A stretch of 6,754 nucleotides of DNA from CBDVAK01 sp965371945 (GCA_965371945.1 CBDVAK010000197.1:1-6754); one strand, 5' to 3'. Positions 1-6,393 are shown, numbered from the stretch's first letter. Notes: generated from the letters alone by a model not told the origin. Translations and numbers: made by a program.

Positions 1-93
1 CCACCCAATTCGGAACTCAAGCAGGGCATGCTGGGAGGCTGATCGCATACCGGATGCCGGTGCAGCACATTGCCTGTATCTGTCTGGCCGCGT
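1..93. other. Unassigned edge segment downstream of the ABC ATPase gene
   Basis: No gene can be supported here. A plus-strand frame runs in from the left edge and ends PPNSELKQGMLGG at the TGA at 40-42; it could be the end of a convergent gene, but 13 residues are too few to judge. A minus-strand frame from an ATG at 48 is also open to the edge, without a clear ribosome-binding site. A small hairpin, ACCGG/CCGGT with a 3-base loop (49-61), has no U-run on either side. Confidence 0.3.
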
Positions 94-858
94 TCAGCGT
101 GCCTTGTCCGGCCTCACTGGTGAGCCGATGCCGGGCAGCAGGGAAGTTTTGGCGAGTCCCGGCTGGGGTTCGGGTGAGCAGGGGCTGAGGTGGCCGTCAT
201 TGAGATTCAGGACGCGATCGGCCAGGCGGCTGATATTACGGTGTTCATGGCTGGTAATGATCAGCGCGGTACCTTCGGAGCTCAGGCGCCGGATCAGAAA
301 ACAGGTTTGCTCACGGGCTTCCTGATCCATGTTGGCCACAGGTTCGTCGAGTAGCAATATGGCCGGGGTCAGTATCCGGGCGCGGGTCAGGGCGACGCGT
401 TGTTTCTCGCCACCGGACAGTTGTCTGGCGTCACGATCATGGAGATGTTCGAGGCCGGCCCAGCGCAGCGCGGATCTTACCTGGGCCCTCAGTGCGGCCC
501 TCCTGAGTCCCTTGCAGTGCAGTCCGTAGGCAATGTTTCCGGCCACGGTTCGATCGAACAAATAGGGTGCCTGATGCAGATAGATTGTTTGCCGGCGCAA
601 TTGGCGCCGAGCATTTTGCCAGCCCAGGGTTGGTCCATCCCCCAGTTGGACGTTGGCATGATCGGGGCGCAACAGACCTGAGAGAATCTTGAGGAGCGTG
701 GTCTTGCCGCTGCCGTTGCGACCCAGCAGCACCGTGATCGAGCCGCGCGCGATTGTCAGTTCGGGGATGTCCAGCAGCAGGCGATCGCCGACATGCTTGG
801 TCAGATTGGTCAGACGCAGTACTGTTTCGGCACTTTCCTGGTGGCGGGCGTGGGTCAT
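94..858 (-). CDS. tupC: ABC transporter ATP-binding protein, tungstate TupC-like
   Basis: A 254-residue ABC ATPase that would hydrolyse ATP at the inner membrane to drive import. All nucleotide-binding motifs are visible: Walker A GRNGSGKT (46-53), Q-loop Gln96 in YLHQAPYLF, signature LSGGEKQR (147-154), Walker B ILLLDEP (167-173), D-loop around 175-178 and switch His204. The protein stops shortly after the ATPase core with a Pro/Ser-rich tail (about 225-254). It has no TOBE/MOP domain, which ModC and WtpC usually carry, and the short form is typical of TupC. Tungstate as substrate is inferred from this and from the AOR cluster. I chose the ATG at 858, 7 nt after the previous stop, with a G-rich stretch upstream; an in-frame ATG at 930 would add 24 residues lying over the preceding gene. 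No permease or binding protein is visible, so the partner subunits must lie elsewhere. A molybdate or other oxyanion substrate remains possible. Confidence 0.85.
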   Translation of the reverse strand: MTHARHQESAETVLRLTNLTKHVGDRLLLDIPELTIARGSITVLLGRNGSGKTTLLKILSGLLRPDHANVQLGDGPTLGWQNARRQLRRQTIYLHQAPYLFDRTVAGNIAYGLHCKGLRRAALRAQVRSALRWAGLEHLHDRDARQLSGGEKQRVALTRARILTPAILLLDEPVANMDQEAREQTCFLIRRLSSEGTALIITSHEHRNISRLADRVLNLNDGHLSPCSPEPQPGLAKTSLLPGIGSPVRPDKAR

Positions 859-865
859 GTCCGGG

Positions 866-1165
866 CTAGCCCCCACCGCGTCGAAACGACTGATCAAAGC
901 GGGCCATGAACCTCTCGATGGTTGCCCCATCCTGCTCCGGGAACTTGAACCTCACTACCGTGGTGGGCAGCGTCAGACCTGCGATCTTGCGCAGACCCTG
1001 TGGCTCCAGCTCGATGACGATCGGCCCGGATGCATGAGCCAGTGTCACACGGTTGTCTACCGAGCGCCATGCCGCCCCGTTCGCCACGGCCGGAAAGAGT
1101 CGATAGAAGTCCTGGTGGGTCATGCCCATGTCGCGGGTCACGGTGGTGCTCATCGCTGTTGGCAT
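866..1165 (-). CDS. Small unrecognised protein with a Gly-Gly-Gly C-terminus
   Basis: I do not recognise this 99-residue protein. Its ATG shares one base with the TGA of the MoaD-like gene (TGATG), and it ends 7 nt before the ABC ATPase start, so it appears to be a translationally coupled operon member. Alternative in-frame ATGs at residues 5, 13 and 15 are possible; the segment from MTHQDFYRLF (residue 15 on) looks like the conserved-type core. There is no signal peptide, membrane segment or cysteine. Residues about 40-75 alternate in a way that suggests beta strands (PIVIELEP, TTVVRFKFPE), followed by a likely helix (about 79-95) and the tail RRGGG. The location suggests a role in cofactor supply or AOR maturation, but this is inferred from position only. 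Coding status is supported by tight packing and by the uninterrupted reading frame. Confidence 0.72.
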   Translation of the reverse strand: MPTAMSTTVTRDMGMTHQDFYRLFPAVANGAAWRSVDNRVTLAHASGPIVIELEPQGLRKIAGLTLPTTVVRFKFPEQDGATIERFMARFDQSFRRGGG

Positions 1166-1416
1166 CAGCCGCCTGCAATGGGCGGAAATACGGCGAACTC
1201 ATTGCCGGGATTGAGCCGCGTGGAAGCGCGCTGCTCAGGTGGTATATAGCTGCCATCCACCAGCACCAGGTGAGTCAGCTCCTCGGGTAGTTTCAGTTGC
1301 TGGATCAACTCCGTGACACTGGTGTGCGCATCGATTTCCATCTTCACAACATTGCGGACTGCACCGGGAGGCAAGTAACGCCCGAGGGTGGCGAACAGTT
1401 TGACGGTAATTTCCAT
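1165..1416 (-). CDS. moaD: MoaD/ThiS-family sulfur carrier protein
   Basis: An 83-residue ubiquitin-like protein of the MoaD/ThiS family. In molybdopterin synthase, MoaD carries a C-terminal thiocarboxylate and donates sulfur to build the dithiolene of the pyranopterin. The diagnostic end is present: FAVFPPIAGG, closing in the double glycine that is adenylated and thiolated. The N-terminal strand MEITVKLFATLGRYLP is also typical of the family. The frame is open to an ATG at 1458 directly after the stop of the FAD gene, but that start has no ribosome-binding site and would add 14 residues. The ATG at 1416, preceded by GGGA, gives the usual family length. The stop overlaps the start of the next gene. 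No MoaE partner is in the window, so it either uses a chromosomal MoaE or serves as a dedicated tungsten-cofactor carrier. An equivalent gene accompanies AOR genes in Aromatoleum. Confidence 0.87.
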   Translation of the reverse strand: MEITVKLFATLGRYLPPGAVRNVVKMEIDAHTSVTELIQQLKLPEELTHLVLVDGSYIPPEQRASTRLNPGNEFAVFPPIAGG

Positions 1417-1458
1417 GGTTTGTCCCGATTCACCAGCCGGGCCGGCTGCAGCTGCCAT

Positions 1459-2772
1459 TCAGCGGTAGACCAGGCCGCGATCCAGATAGGCTTCCATGAC
1501 CCGGCTGGGGTCCTGCAGCAGCCGCTGTTTCCATTTTCCCAGCGCTACCTGCCCCTGGATCAGGCCACGCAGGACGCCGACGTGCTGGGTCATCCCCAGG
1601 CTGGTGGCGCCCACCATGACGTCATCGCGAAACTGCAGGTTGAGATAGCGGAATGCGCCGGGGTCCGACAGCTCGGCATGTTCCCCGCCATCGACTCCCA
1701 TCCACAGCCCGAACGAGGTGGAAACCAGCCCCAGCGTATCGAGCACGTTCATGTTGAAACTGCCACCATAGGGTGTCACTGCGCCGGTCATGTTCTGCGC
1801 CGCGATCCGACCGTGTTCGGCGGCCGTCGGCTGTATCGCGTGCACGGCGGCCTCTCCGGTGGAAAAATCGCGTGCCTGCGCGCAGTCACCAGCGGCATAG
1901 ATCGCCGCATCACTGCTTTGCAGATATTCATCGACCAGTATGCCCTGGTCGGTTTTGATGCCGCTACCCTTCAGCAAATCCAGATTTGGCGCCACTCCAG
2001 CGGCGCAAATGACCAGATCCACGTCCAGGGTCTCGCCATTGCTGAGTGCCACCCGCAGACCGGCCTCGGTGGACCCGGAGTCGGTGTTGCCGGAGAGTCG
2101 ACCGAAAAAGCCTTTGAGACCGGAACCTTCGCTGTGCGGGCTGGAAATCGAGTCCACGCGGGTACCGGTCAGCACCGACACCCCTTTGTGCTCGCACCAG
2201 CTTTTGAGCATGCCACCAGCGGCCTCGTTCATCATCCGCGGCACCATACGGTCACCCATCTCCACCACGGTCAGCGCCACCCCCCGCGATGCCAGGGCCT
2301 CGAGCACGATACTGCCAATGAAGCCAGCGCCGATCAGCAGCACGCGCGATCCTGGGGTCGCCTGGCTCGCGATGTGGCGGGCGTCGTCCAGCGTCCAGCA
2401 ACTGTGGACGCGCTCGGAGTCGATACCCTCCACCGGGGGCAGCAGCGGGTGCGAACCGGTCGCTACCAGCAACCGGTCATAGCCGACAGCTGCACCGTCG
2501 CGCAGGGTCAGTTGACGTTGTTCATTATCAATCTTGTCGACCCGGTCCTGAACCAGGTCGATTTCCAGGCTCTGGAAGTGGTCGGGTGACTTGCGCAGAT
2601 GGGTGCCGGCTTCGTCGATACTGCCGACCAGATAGTAGGGAATCGCCATCCGTGAATAAGGAGGCTCCGGTTCGTCACCGATTAGCGTGATGCGCCCCTG
2701 ACGATCGAGTTTGCGCAGGGTTTCGGCGGCGATCACGCCCGCCGGTCCGGCGCCAATGACTACGTAGTCCAT
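1459..2772 (-). CDS. aorC: FAD/NAD(P)-dependent oxidoreductase, AOR FAD subunit (AorC-like)
   Basis: A 437-residue two-dinucleotide-binding-domain flavoprotein. Visible features are the N-terminal FAD motif GAGPAG (7-12), the ATGSHP motif (104-109), the NAD(P) Rossmann motif GAGFIG (148-153) and the second FAD motif IYAAGDC (291-297). The fold is that of NADH-dependent ferredoxin and nitrite reductases. Placed directly after the catalytic AOR gene, it most likely is the subunit that exchanges electrons between the Fe-S subunit and NAD+, as AorC does in the Aromatoleum enzyme. A Gly/Ser-rich insertion lies around residues 209-237 between strands of the NAD domain. The frame extends to a TTG at 2787, but the ATG at 2772 has GGAG six bases upstream and starts just before the first beta strand, so I prefer it. 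A 71-nt gap with a hairpin separates it from the AOR gene; its stop directly abuts the upstream ATG of the MoaD-like frame. Confidence 0.9.
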   Translation of the reverse strand: MDYVVIGAGPAGVIAAETLRKLDRQGRITLIGDEPEPPYSRMAIPYYLVGSIDEAGTHLRKSPDHFQSLEIDLVQDRVDKIDNEQRQLTLRDGAAVGYDRLLVATGSHPLLPPVEGIDSERVHSCWTLDDARHIASQATPGSRVLLIGAGFIGSIVLEALASRGVALTVVEMGDRMVPRMMNEAAGGMLKSWCEHKGVSVLTGTRVDSISSPHSEGSGLKGFFGRLSGNTDSGSTEAGLRVALSNGETLDVDLVICAAGVAPNLDLLKGSGIKTDQGILVDEYLQSSDAAIYAAGDCAQARDFSTGEAAVHAIQPTAAEHGRIAAQNMTGAVTPYGGSFNMNVLDTLGLVSTSFGLWMGVDGGEHAELSDPGAFRYLNLQFRDDVMVGATSLGMTQHVGVLRGLIQGQVALGKWKQRLLQDPSRVMEAYLDRGLVYR

Positions 2773-2778
2773 GTGCTG

Positions 2779-2782
2779 CTCC
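2779..2782 (-). promoter_or_regulatory. Ribosome-binding site deciding the aorC start
   Basis: GGAG on the minus strand lies six bases before the ATG at 2772. It supports that ATG over the TTG at 2787, which would place this site inside the coding region. Confidence 0.55.
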
Positions 2783-2801
2783 AGCAAGCGGCGTTCAGAA
2801 A

Positions 2802-2834
2802 GCGGGTCGAGCGCAACGGCTGCGATCGACCCGC
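2802..2834 (-). terminator. Strong intergenic hairpin between aorB and aorC (attenuator or RNA-stability element)
   Basis: An inverted repeat with perfect 9-base arms (GCGGGTCGA at 2802-2810 and TCGACCCGC at 2826-2834). The stem continues inward, after one G/A mismatch, with CGCA/TGCG (2812-2815 and 2821-2824) around a 5-base loop, giving 13 base pairs in 33 nt. It starts 9 nt after the AOR stop codon. On the minus-strand transcript it is followed only by UUUCUG, a short U-run, so full intrinsic termination is unlikely. Partial termination, or protection of the upstream message from 3' exonucleases, are the likelier roles. Confidence 0.55.
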
Positions 2835-2843
2835 CCTGGTTGC

Positions 2844-4694
2844 TTAAAGCCCCAGGCGCTGCCGGGTTTCCTCACTGAGCTGACCGTCTTCGGTCCAGCC
2901 GCGCAGCTGATAGTACTCGGGCAGCATCTTGTCGAGGCGGTTAACCTTGCCCTGGGCTGGTCCGGACTTGGCGCCCTCTTGCAACAGTCTGGGTGGCAGA
3001 GTGTCGTCCGCCGCGGTGAAGCCGGCATCCATGTTGAATTGCCGCTCCATGTTCCAGATACGTTCACCCACTTCCATCAGCCGGTCGGGGCTCCAGTCCC
3101 CCTCGCAGGCGGCGTCCACCTGCGGCGAGATATCCTCCATGGTCCAGGCGAAAGTGGTGAAAACACATAACCCGGCCGAGTCCACGGCCGCGGTGGCATC
3201 CTGAAAGGCTTTGACCAGAGCGGCCTTGCCCTCGGTGGCCAATGGATCGGTTTTTTCCGGAATCCCCAGTACTTCGGAAGACACCGTGTAGCTGCGCAGA
3301 TGGCAGGCGCCACGGTTGCTGGTGGCATAGGTCAGCCCCATGCCCTGGATACCACGTGGATCGTAGGCGGGAAACTCCTGCCCCTTGACGGTCATGGACA
3401 GCTCAGGGTGTCCGTATTTCTCGCACAAGCGCTTCGAGCCCATGCCTATCTCTTTACCAAAACCTTCGGCCCGACCGGTCAGATCGACGAGCTGGCACAG
3501 TGCCTCGGTGTTGCCGAACTTGAGCTCGAGACCACCGGTGTCCTCGCTGGTGATGGCACCCATTTCATAGAGTTCCATGGCCGCTGCCACGGTGGCTCCG
3601 AAAGAAATCGGATCGATCGCCTGTTCGTTGCAAACCATGTTGACGTAGGTGAGTGCCTCCAGGTCGTCGCTGCCGGTATCGGCGCCCAGCGCCCAGGCGG
3701 CCTCGTACTCCAGTCCGCCGCTGGCATCCCAGTATTTGGGATTGTTCTTTACCGAGAAGTGGTTTTGATCGATCTTCGAAATGCGACCACAAGCGATGGT
3801 GCATGCAAAACAGCCGGCGTTGCGCACCAGGTTCGCCTTGCCGTCCGAAGCACGTTTTTCATGCATCGCTTCTCCGGAGATCTTGCCGGCGCCTTCGAAC
3901 TGGCTGTCCCGGAAATTGTGGGCCGGCAAGGCGCCGATTTCGTTGACCACGTTCATCAGTACCTGGGTGCCATAGGTCGGCAGCCCCTGCCCGGTGACTG
4001 CGTTTTCCGCCAGTACTTTCTTGCCGGCATTGACCGCTGCCATGAAGGCGCTCATGTCCTTGATGTTGCCGACTCCGCGGGTGCCGCGTACCGCCAGTGC
4101 CTTCAGATTCTTGGAGCCCATCACGGCACCGACCCCGGATCGGCCGGCAGCACGGTGGCGGTCGTTGACCACCGCCGAAAACAAACAGCCGCTCTCTCCG
4201 GACTGGCCGATCACGGCGATCCGCATCTGCGGATCCTGGTGGCGGGCGTGCAGTGCATCGTCGGCCTCCCAGGCTGATTTGCCCCAGATAAAGTCCGCCG
4301 GCAACAGCTCGGCGCTGTCATTTTCGATATGCAGGTAGACGGGTTCGGCCGCCTTGCCCTCGACGATCACCATATCCCAGCCTGCGTTTTTGAGCTCGGC
4401 GCCGATAAAGCCGCCGGAGTTGGAACAGGCGATCGCCCCGGTCAACGGGCCTTTGGTGACTACCGAATAGCGGCCCGCGGTCGATGCCATGGTCCCGGTC
4501 AGCGGGCCAGTGGCATAGATGATCTTGTTCTCGGGCGCCAGCGGGTCGACCTTGGGGTCGATTTCCTCCACCAGATACTTGCTCGCCAGACCACGTTGGC
4601 CCAGATAGTCGTTGGCCCACTCCATGTTGAGGGGTTCAGGGGTGCACGTACCTTCGGTGAGGTTGACGCGCAGGACATTGCGAGTCCACGCCAT
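2844..4694 (-). CDS. aorB: Aldehyde:ferredoxin oxidoreductase, tungsten-containing catalytic subunit (AorB-like)
   Basis: A 616-residue AOR-family protein of normal length. Family members oxidise aldehydes to carboxylic acids at a tungsten centre held by two pyranopterins, with a nearby [4Fe-4S] cluster. Visible features are the N-terminal AOR domain with ATGPLTGT (61-68) and SGGFIGAELKNAGWD (93-107) for pterin binding, RSGVGAVMGSKNLKA (185-199), cluster ligands Cys295, Cys298 and Cys302 (CFACTIAC) with the distant fourth ligand Cys510 (SAGLCVF), the GLEYEAAWALG block (327-337) with acidic residues near the metal site, and GACHLR with His465, matching the conserved catalytic-region histidine. 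The start at 4694 has a textbook AGGAGG at 4704-4709, nine bases upstream. It follows the Fe-S subunit gene by 27 nt and precedes the FAD gene. The arrangement matches AorABC of Aromatoleum rather than the stand-alone archaeal enzymes. Tungsten rather than molybdenum is inferred from the family. Confidence 0.97.
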   Translation of the reverse strand: MAWTRNVLRVNLTEGTCTPEPLNMEWANDYLGQRGLASKYLVEEIDPKVDPLAPENKIIYATGPLTGTMASTAGRYSVVTKGPLTGAIACSNSGGFIGAELKNAGWDMVIVEGKAAEPVYLHIENDSAELLPADFIWGKSAWEADDALHARHQDPQMRIAVIGQSGESGCLFSAVVNDRHRAAGRSGVGAVMGSKNLKALAVRGTRGVGNIKDMSAFMAAVNAGKKVLAENAVTGQGLPTYGTQVLMNVVNEIGALPAHNFRDSQFEGAGKISGEAMHEKRASDGKANLVRNAGCFACTIACGRISKIDQNHFSVKNNPKYWDASGGLEYEAAWALGADTGSDDLEALTYVNMVCNEQAIDPISFGATVAAAMELYEMGAITSEDTGGLELKFGNTEALCQLVDLTGRAEGFGKEIGMGSKRLCEKYGHPELSMTVKGQEFPAYDPRGIQGMGLTYATSNRGACHLRSYTVSSEVLGIPEKTDPLATEGKAALVKAFQDATAAVDSAGLCVFTTFAWTMEDISPQVDAACEGDWSPDRLMEVGERIWNMERQFNMDAGFTAADDTLPPRLLQEGAKSGPAQGKVNRLDKMLPEYYQLRGWTEDGQLSEETRQRLGL

Positions 4695-4721
4695 GATGGA
4701 TTTCCTCCTGGTGTTCGGTTA

Positions 4722-5210
4722 TCAGGCCTGGGGCTGTTCGGCACTTTGGCCGGATGAGGTCCTGGCAGCCCAGGCACGCATCTTGTCCAGTCCGGTGGCG
4801 TCTGCATCCACATAGGTGATTGCAGCGGTGGGGCAGGCCTTGACGCACTCGGGATCACCGCCGCATAAGTCGCACTTGACGACCTTGCCGGTATCCTGGC
4901 TGTAGTTCACGGTTCCGAACGGGCAGGCAATGGTGCATACCTTGCAGCCCACGCAGATGTCAGCGCGTACCTCTTTGGCGCCGGTGACTTTGTTTTCGAC
5001 GATGGCGTCGACCGGACAGGCATGCAGGCACCAGGCTTCGGCGCACTGGGTGCAGGTATAGGGTGCGAACAATCCCTGATCGTGAAAGGTGAATACCTTG
5101 ATTCGGGATTTCGACGGGTTGAATACGCCTTCTTGCTCGTAGGAGCAGGCCATCTCGCACTGGAGACAGCCGGTACATTTCTGTGGATCGATATGCAGCG
5201 ACTTCTGCAT
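4722..5210 (-). CDS. aorA: Four-cluster ferredoxin-like Fe-S subunit of AOR (AorA-like)
   Basis: A 162-residue polyferredoxin of the kind found as electron-transfer subunits of molybdopterin oxidoreductases. It has exactly 16 cysteines in four groups: 12/15/18/22, 53/56/61/65, 86/89/92/96 and 113/116/122/126, each a CxxC-type set ending in Cys-Pro or similar. This supports four [4Fe-4S] clusters with the pseudo-twofold ligand exchange typical of the family. There is no signal peptide or Tat motif, so it acts in the cytoplasm. It would carry electrons between the catalytic AOR subunit, encoded 27 nt downstream, and the FAD subunit. In Aromatoleum the equivalent AorA forms an extended chain with AorB in filaments. 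The ATG at 5210 has CTCCT on the plus strand (AGGAG) nine bases upstream. The C-terminus (about 140-162) is a polar, Gln/Ser-rich tail without ligands. Confidence 0.94.
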   Translation of the reverse strand: MQKSLHIDPQKCTGCLQCEMACSYEQEGVFNPSKSRIKVFTFHDQGLFAPYTCTQCAEAWCLHACPVDAIVENKVTGAKEVRADICVGCKVCTIACPFGTVNYSQDTGKVVKCDLCGGDPECVKACPTAAITYVDADATGLDKMRAWAARTSSGQSAEQPQA

Positions 5211-5261
5211 GGGTGTTTTCTCCTCTCTTCGTTGCTGCGTCTTTGGTGGTGTGACGGTGGT

Positions 5262-6290
5262 TCAGCCCCCCGTGGTGTTCATGTGGCGCATGATCACCGG
5301 CTGTGCGTCGAGATTGAAATCATGGCCCCGGGGTTTGATGGCCATGGCCTCGACGATAGTTTGTTTGAGACGGTCCATGTCGCCTGGGTGGCTGCGCAGT
5401 ACCGCGCGCAGATCGACCGAGTGCTCCTGGCCCAGGCACAGCAACAGGCGTCCTTCCACGGTCACCCGGACCCGATTGCAGCTTTCGCAGAAATTGTGGC
5501 TATGGGGCGAGATAAAGCCGACCCGGGTCTGCTCACCGCGGATGCGCCAGTAACGGGCCGGGCCACCGCTGTTTTCGGTGGTCGGCAGCAGTTCGTATGC
5601 CGCGGACAGATCCTTGCGGATCTGCTGGCTCGGGTAGTGGGCGGAGGCGCGATCGTGACTGCCGATCGCACCCATCGGCATCTCCTCGATAAAGGTGATG
5701 TCCAGACCATTGGCGATACTGAAACGGGTCAGATCAAGTATCTCGTCATCATTCTGGCCACGCAGAATCACGGTGTTGAGCTTGATGCGTTCAAAGCCGG
5801 CGCGACCCGCCGCCGAAATTCCCGCCAGCACGCGGTCGAGGTCGCCGACCCGGGTCAGGGCCCGGAAACGGGTGGCATCGAGTGTGTCGAGACTGATGTT
5901 GAGGCGCCGGATGCCGGCAGCATGAAGATCGTCCGCATAGCGTTCCAGTTGCGAGCCGTTGGTGGTCGCCACCAGCTCCCCAAGTCCGGGCAGGCTGCCC
6001 AGTTCGTGGAACAAGCCCATGACATCGCGACGCACCAGCGGTTCACCGCCGGTGACGCGGATCTTGCGGACACCCAGCTCCACGAATGCCCGTGCCACCT
6101 GGGCGAGCTCTTCCAGGGTCAGGATGCGGGCACGGGGCAGAAACTGCATATCTTCCGACATGCAGTAGACGCAACGGAAATCACAACGGTCTGTCACCGA
6201 GATCCGTAAATAGGTGACATGACGGCCGAAGCGATCCACCAGAGCCTGGTTGCCGGAGTCGTCGTCCATCGCTTGCCCGGTTTCGGTCAT
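5262..6290 (-). CDS. moaA: GTP 3',8-cyclase MoaA (radical SAM)
   Basis: A 342-residue MoaA, which with MoaC converts GTP to cyclic pyranopterin monophosphate, the first step of molybdenum and tungsten cofactor synthesis. Visible features are the radical-SAM triad CDFRCVYC (Cys36, Cys40, Cys43), the SAM-binding GGEP (81-84), the second C-terminal cluster ligands Cys268, Cys271 and Cys285 (CESCNRVRVTVEG...CLG), and the C-terminal Gly-Gly required for activity in this family. The frame is open to 6530, but that extension has no family resemblance. The ATG at 6290 has a weak GGAAA seven bases upstream and gives near-normal length; the ATG at 6269 (335 residues) is an alternative. It leads the aor genes with a 51-nt gap to aorA, so it is probably the first gene of the transcript. 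This would match pterin supply to AOR synthesis. Confidence 0.95.
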   Translation of the reverse strand: MTETGQAMDDDSGNQALVDRFGRHVTYLRISVTDRCDFRCVYCMSEDMQFLPRARILTLEELAQVARAFVELGVRKIRVTGGEPLVRRDVMGLFHELGSLPGLGELVATTNGSQLERYADDLHAAGIRRLNISLDTLDATRFRALTRVGDLDRVLAGISAAGRAGFERIKLNTVILRGQNDDEILDLTRFSIANGLDITFIEEMPMGAIGSHDRASAHYPSQQIRKDLSAAYELLPTTENSGGPARYWRIRGEQTRVGFISPHSHNFCESCNRVRVTVEGRLLLCLGQEHSVDLRAVLRSHPGDMDRLKQTIVEAMAIKPRGHDFNLDAQPVIMRHMNTTGG

Positions 6291-6309
6291 TATTCTGTTT
6301 CCATGGCCA

Positions 6310-6350
6310 AGGCGGGGCGCACCGGAACGCTCCCGGTTGATCGCCCGCCT
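6310..6350 (-). promoter_or_regulatory. Structured 5' leader of moaA (possible cis-regulatory RNA)
   Basis: In the predicted moaA leader, AGGCGGG (6350-6344) can pair with CCCGCCT (6316-6310) as a 7-bp outer stem. Inside it ACCGG (6337-6333) pairs with CCGGT (6325-6321) around a 7-base loop, with two further possible C-G pairs between. The element ends about 20 nt before the moaA start codon and close to its weak ribosome-binding site. The Moco/Tuco riboswitch class controls moaA genes in some bacteria, but I cannot match this hairpin to that consensus by eye, so it is listed only as a structured leader. Confidence 0.35.
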
Positions 6351-6361
6351 GTTTCCCAATC

Positions 6362-6385
6362 GTGGAACCGCACGTGCGCCGCCAC
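6362..6385. repeat. GC-rich 24-bp dyad near the predicted moaA transcription start (operator candidate)
   Basis: A perfect 10-bp palindrome CGCACGTGCG (6369-6378) is flanked, exactly symmetrically, by GTGG (6362-6365) and CCAC (6382-6385). In all, 18 of 24 positions are symmetric about 6373.5. A palindrome without a loop fits a dimeric DNA-binding protein better than an RNA hairpin. It would lie at or just downstream of the transcription start predicted from the sigma-54-like element. The binding protein is unknown, and it does not resemble the AT-rich ModE operator. Confidence 0.35.
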
Positions 6386-6393
6386 CTGCAAAT

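Noticed and set aside
49..61. Small hairpin near the left edge as a terminator
   Set aside because: Only five base pairs and no U-run on either strand; too weak to call a terminator for the ABC ATPase gene.
837..852. 16-base identical repeat, also present at 4235-4250
   Set aside because: Both copies lie in coding sequence and encode a similar His-Ala-Arg-His-Gln stretch in unrelated proteins; no flanking similarity, so most likely coincidence.
1297..2589. Long open frame of 430 codons on the plus strand opposite the FAD oxidoreductase gene
   Set aside because: It is antisense to a gene with clear FAD and NAD motifs, has no recognisable family features and is His/Gln-rich, as expected for a shadow frame in GC-rich DNA.
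3300..4277. Plus-strand frame of 325 codons inside the AOR gene
   Set aside because: Entirely antisense to the catalytic AOR gene, whose identity is certain; no motifs.
5022..6209. Long plus-strand frame of 395 codons opposite moaA and the ferredoxin subunit gene
   Set aside because: It spans two genuine minus-strand genes and the gap between them, with no family resemblance; a shadow of codon bias.
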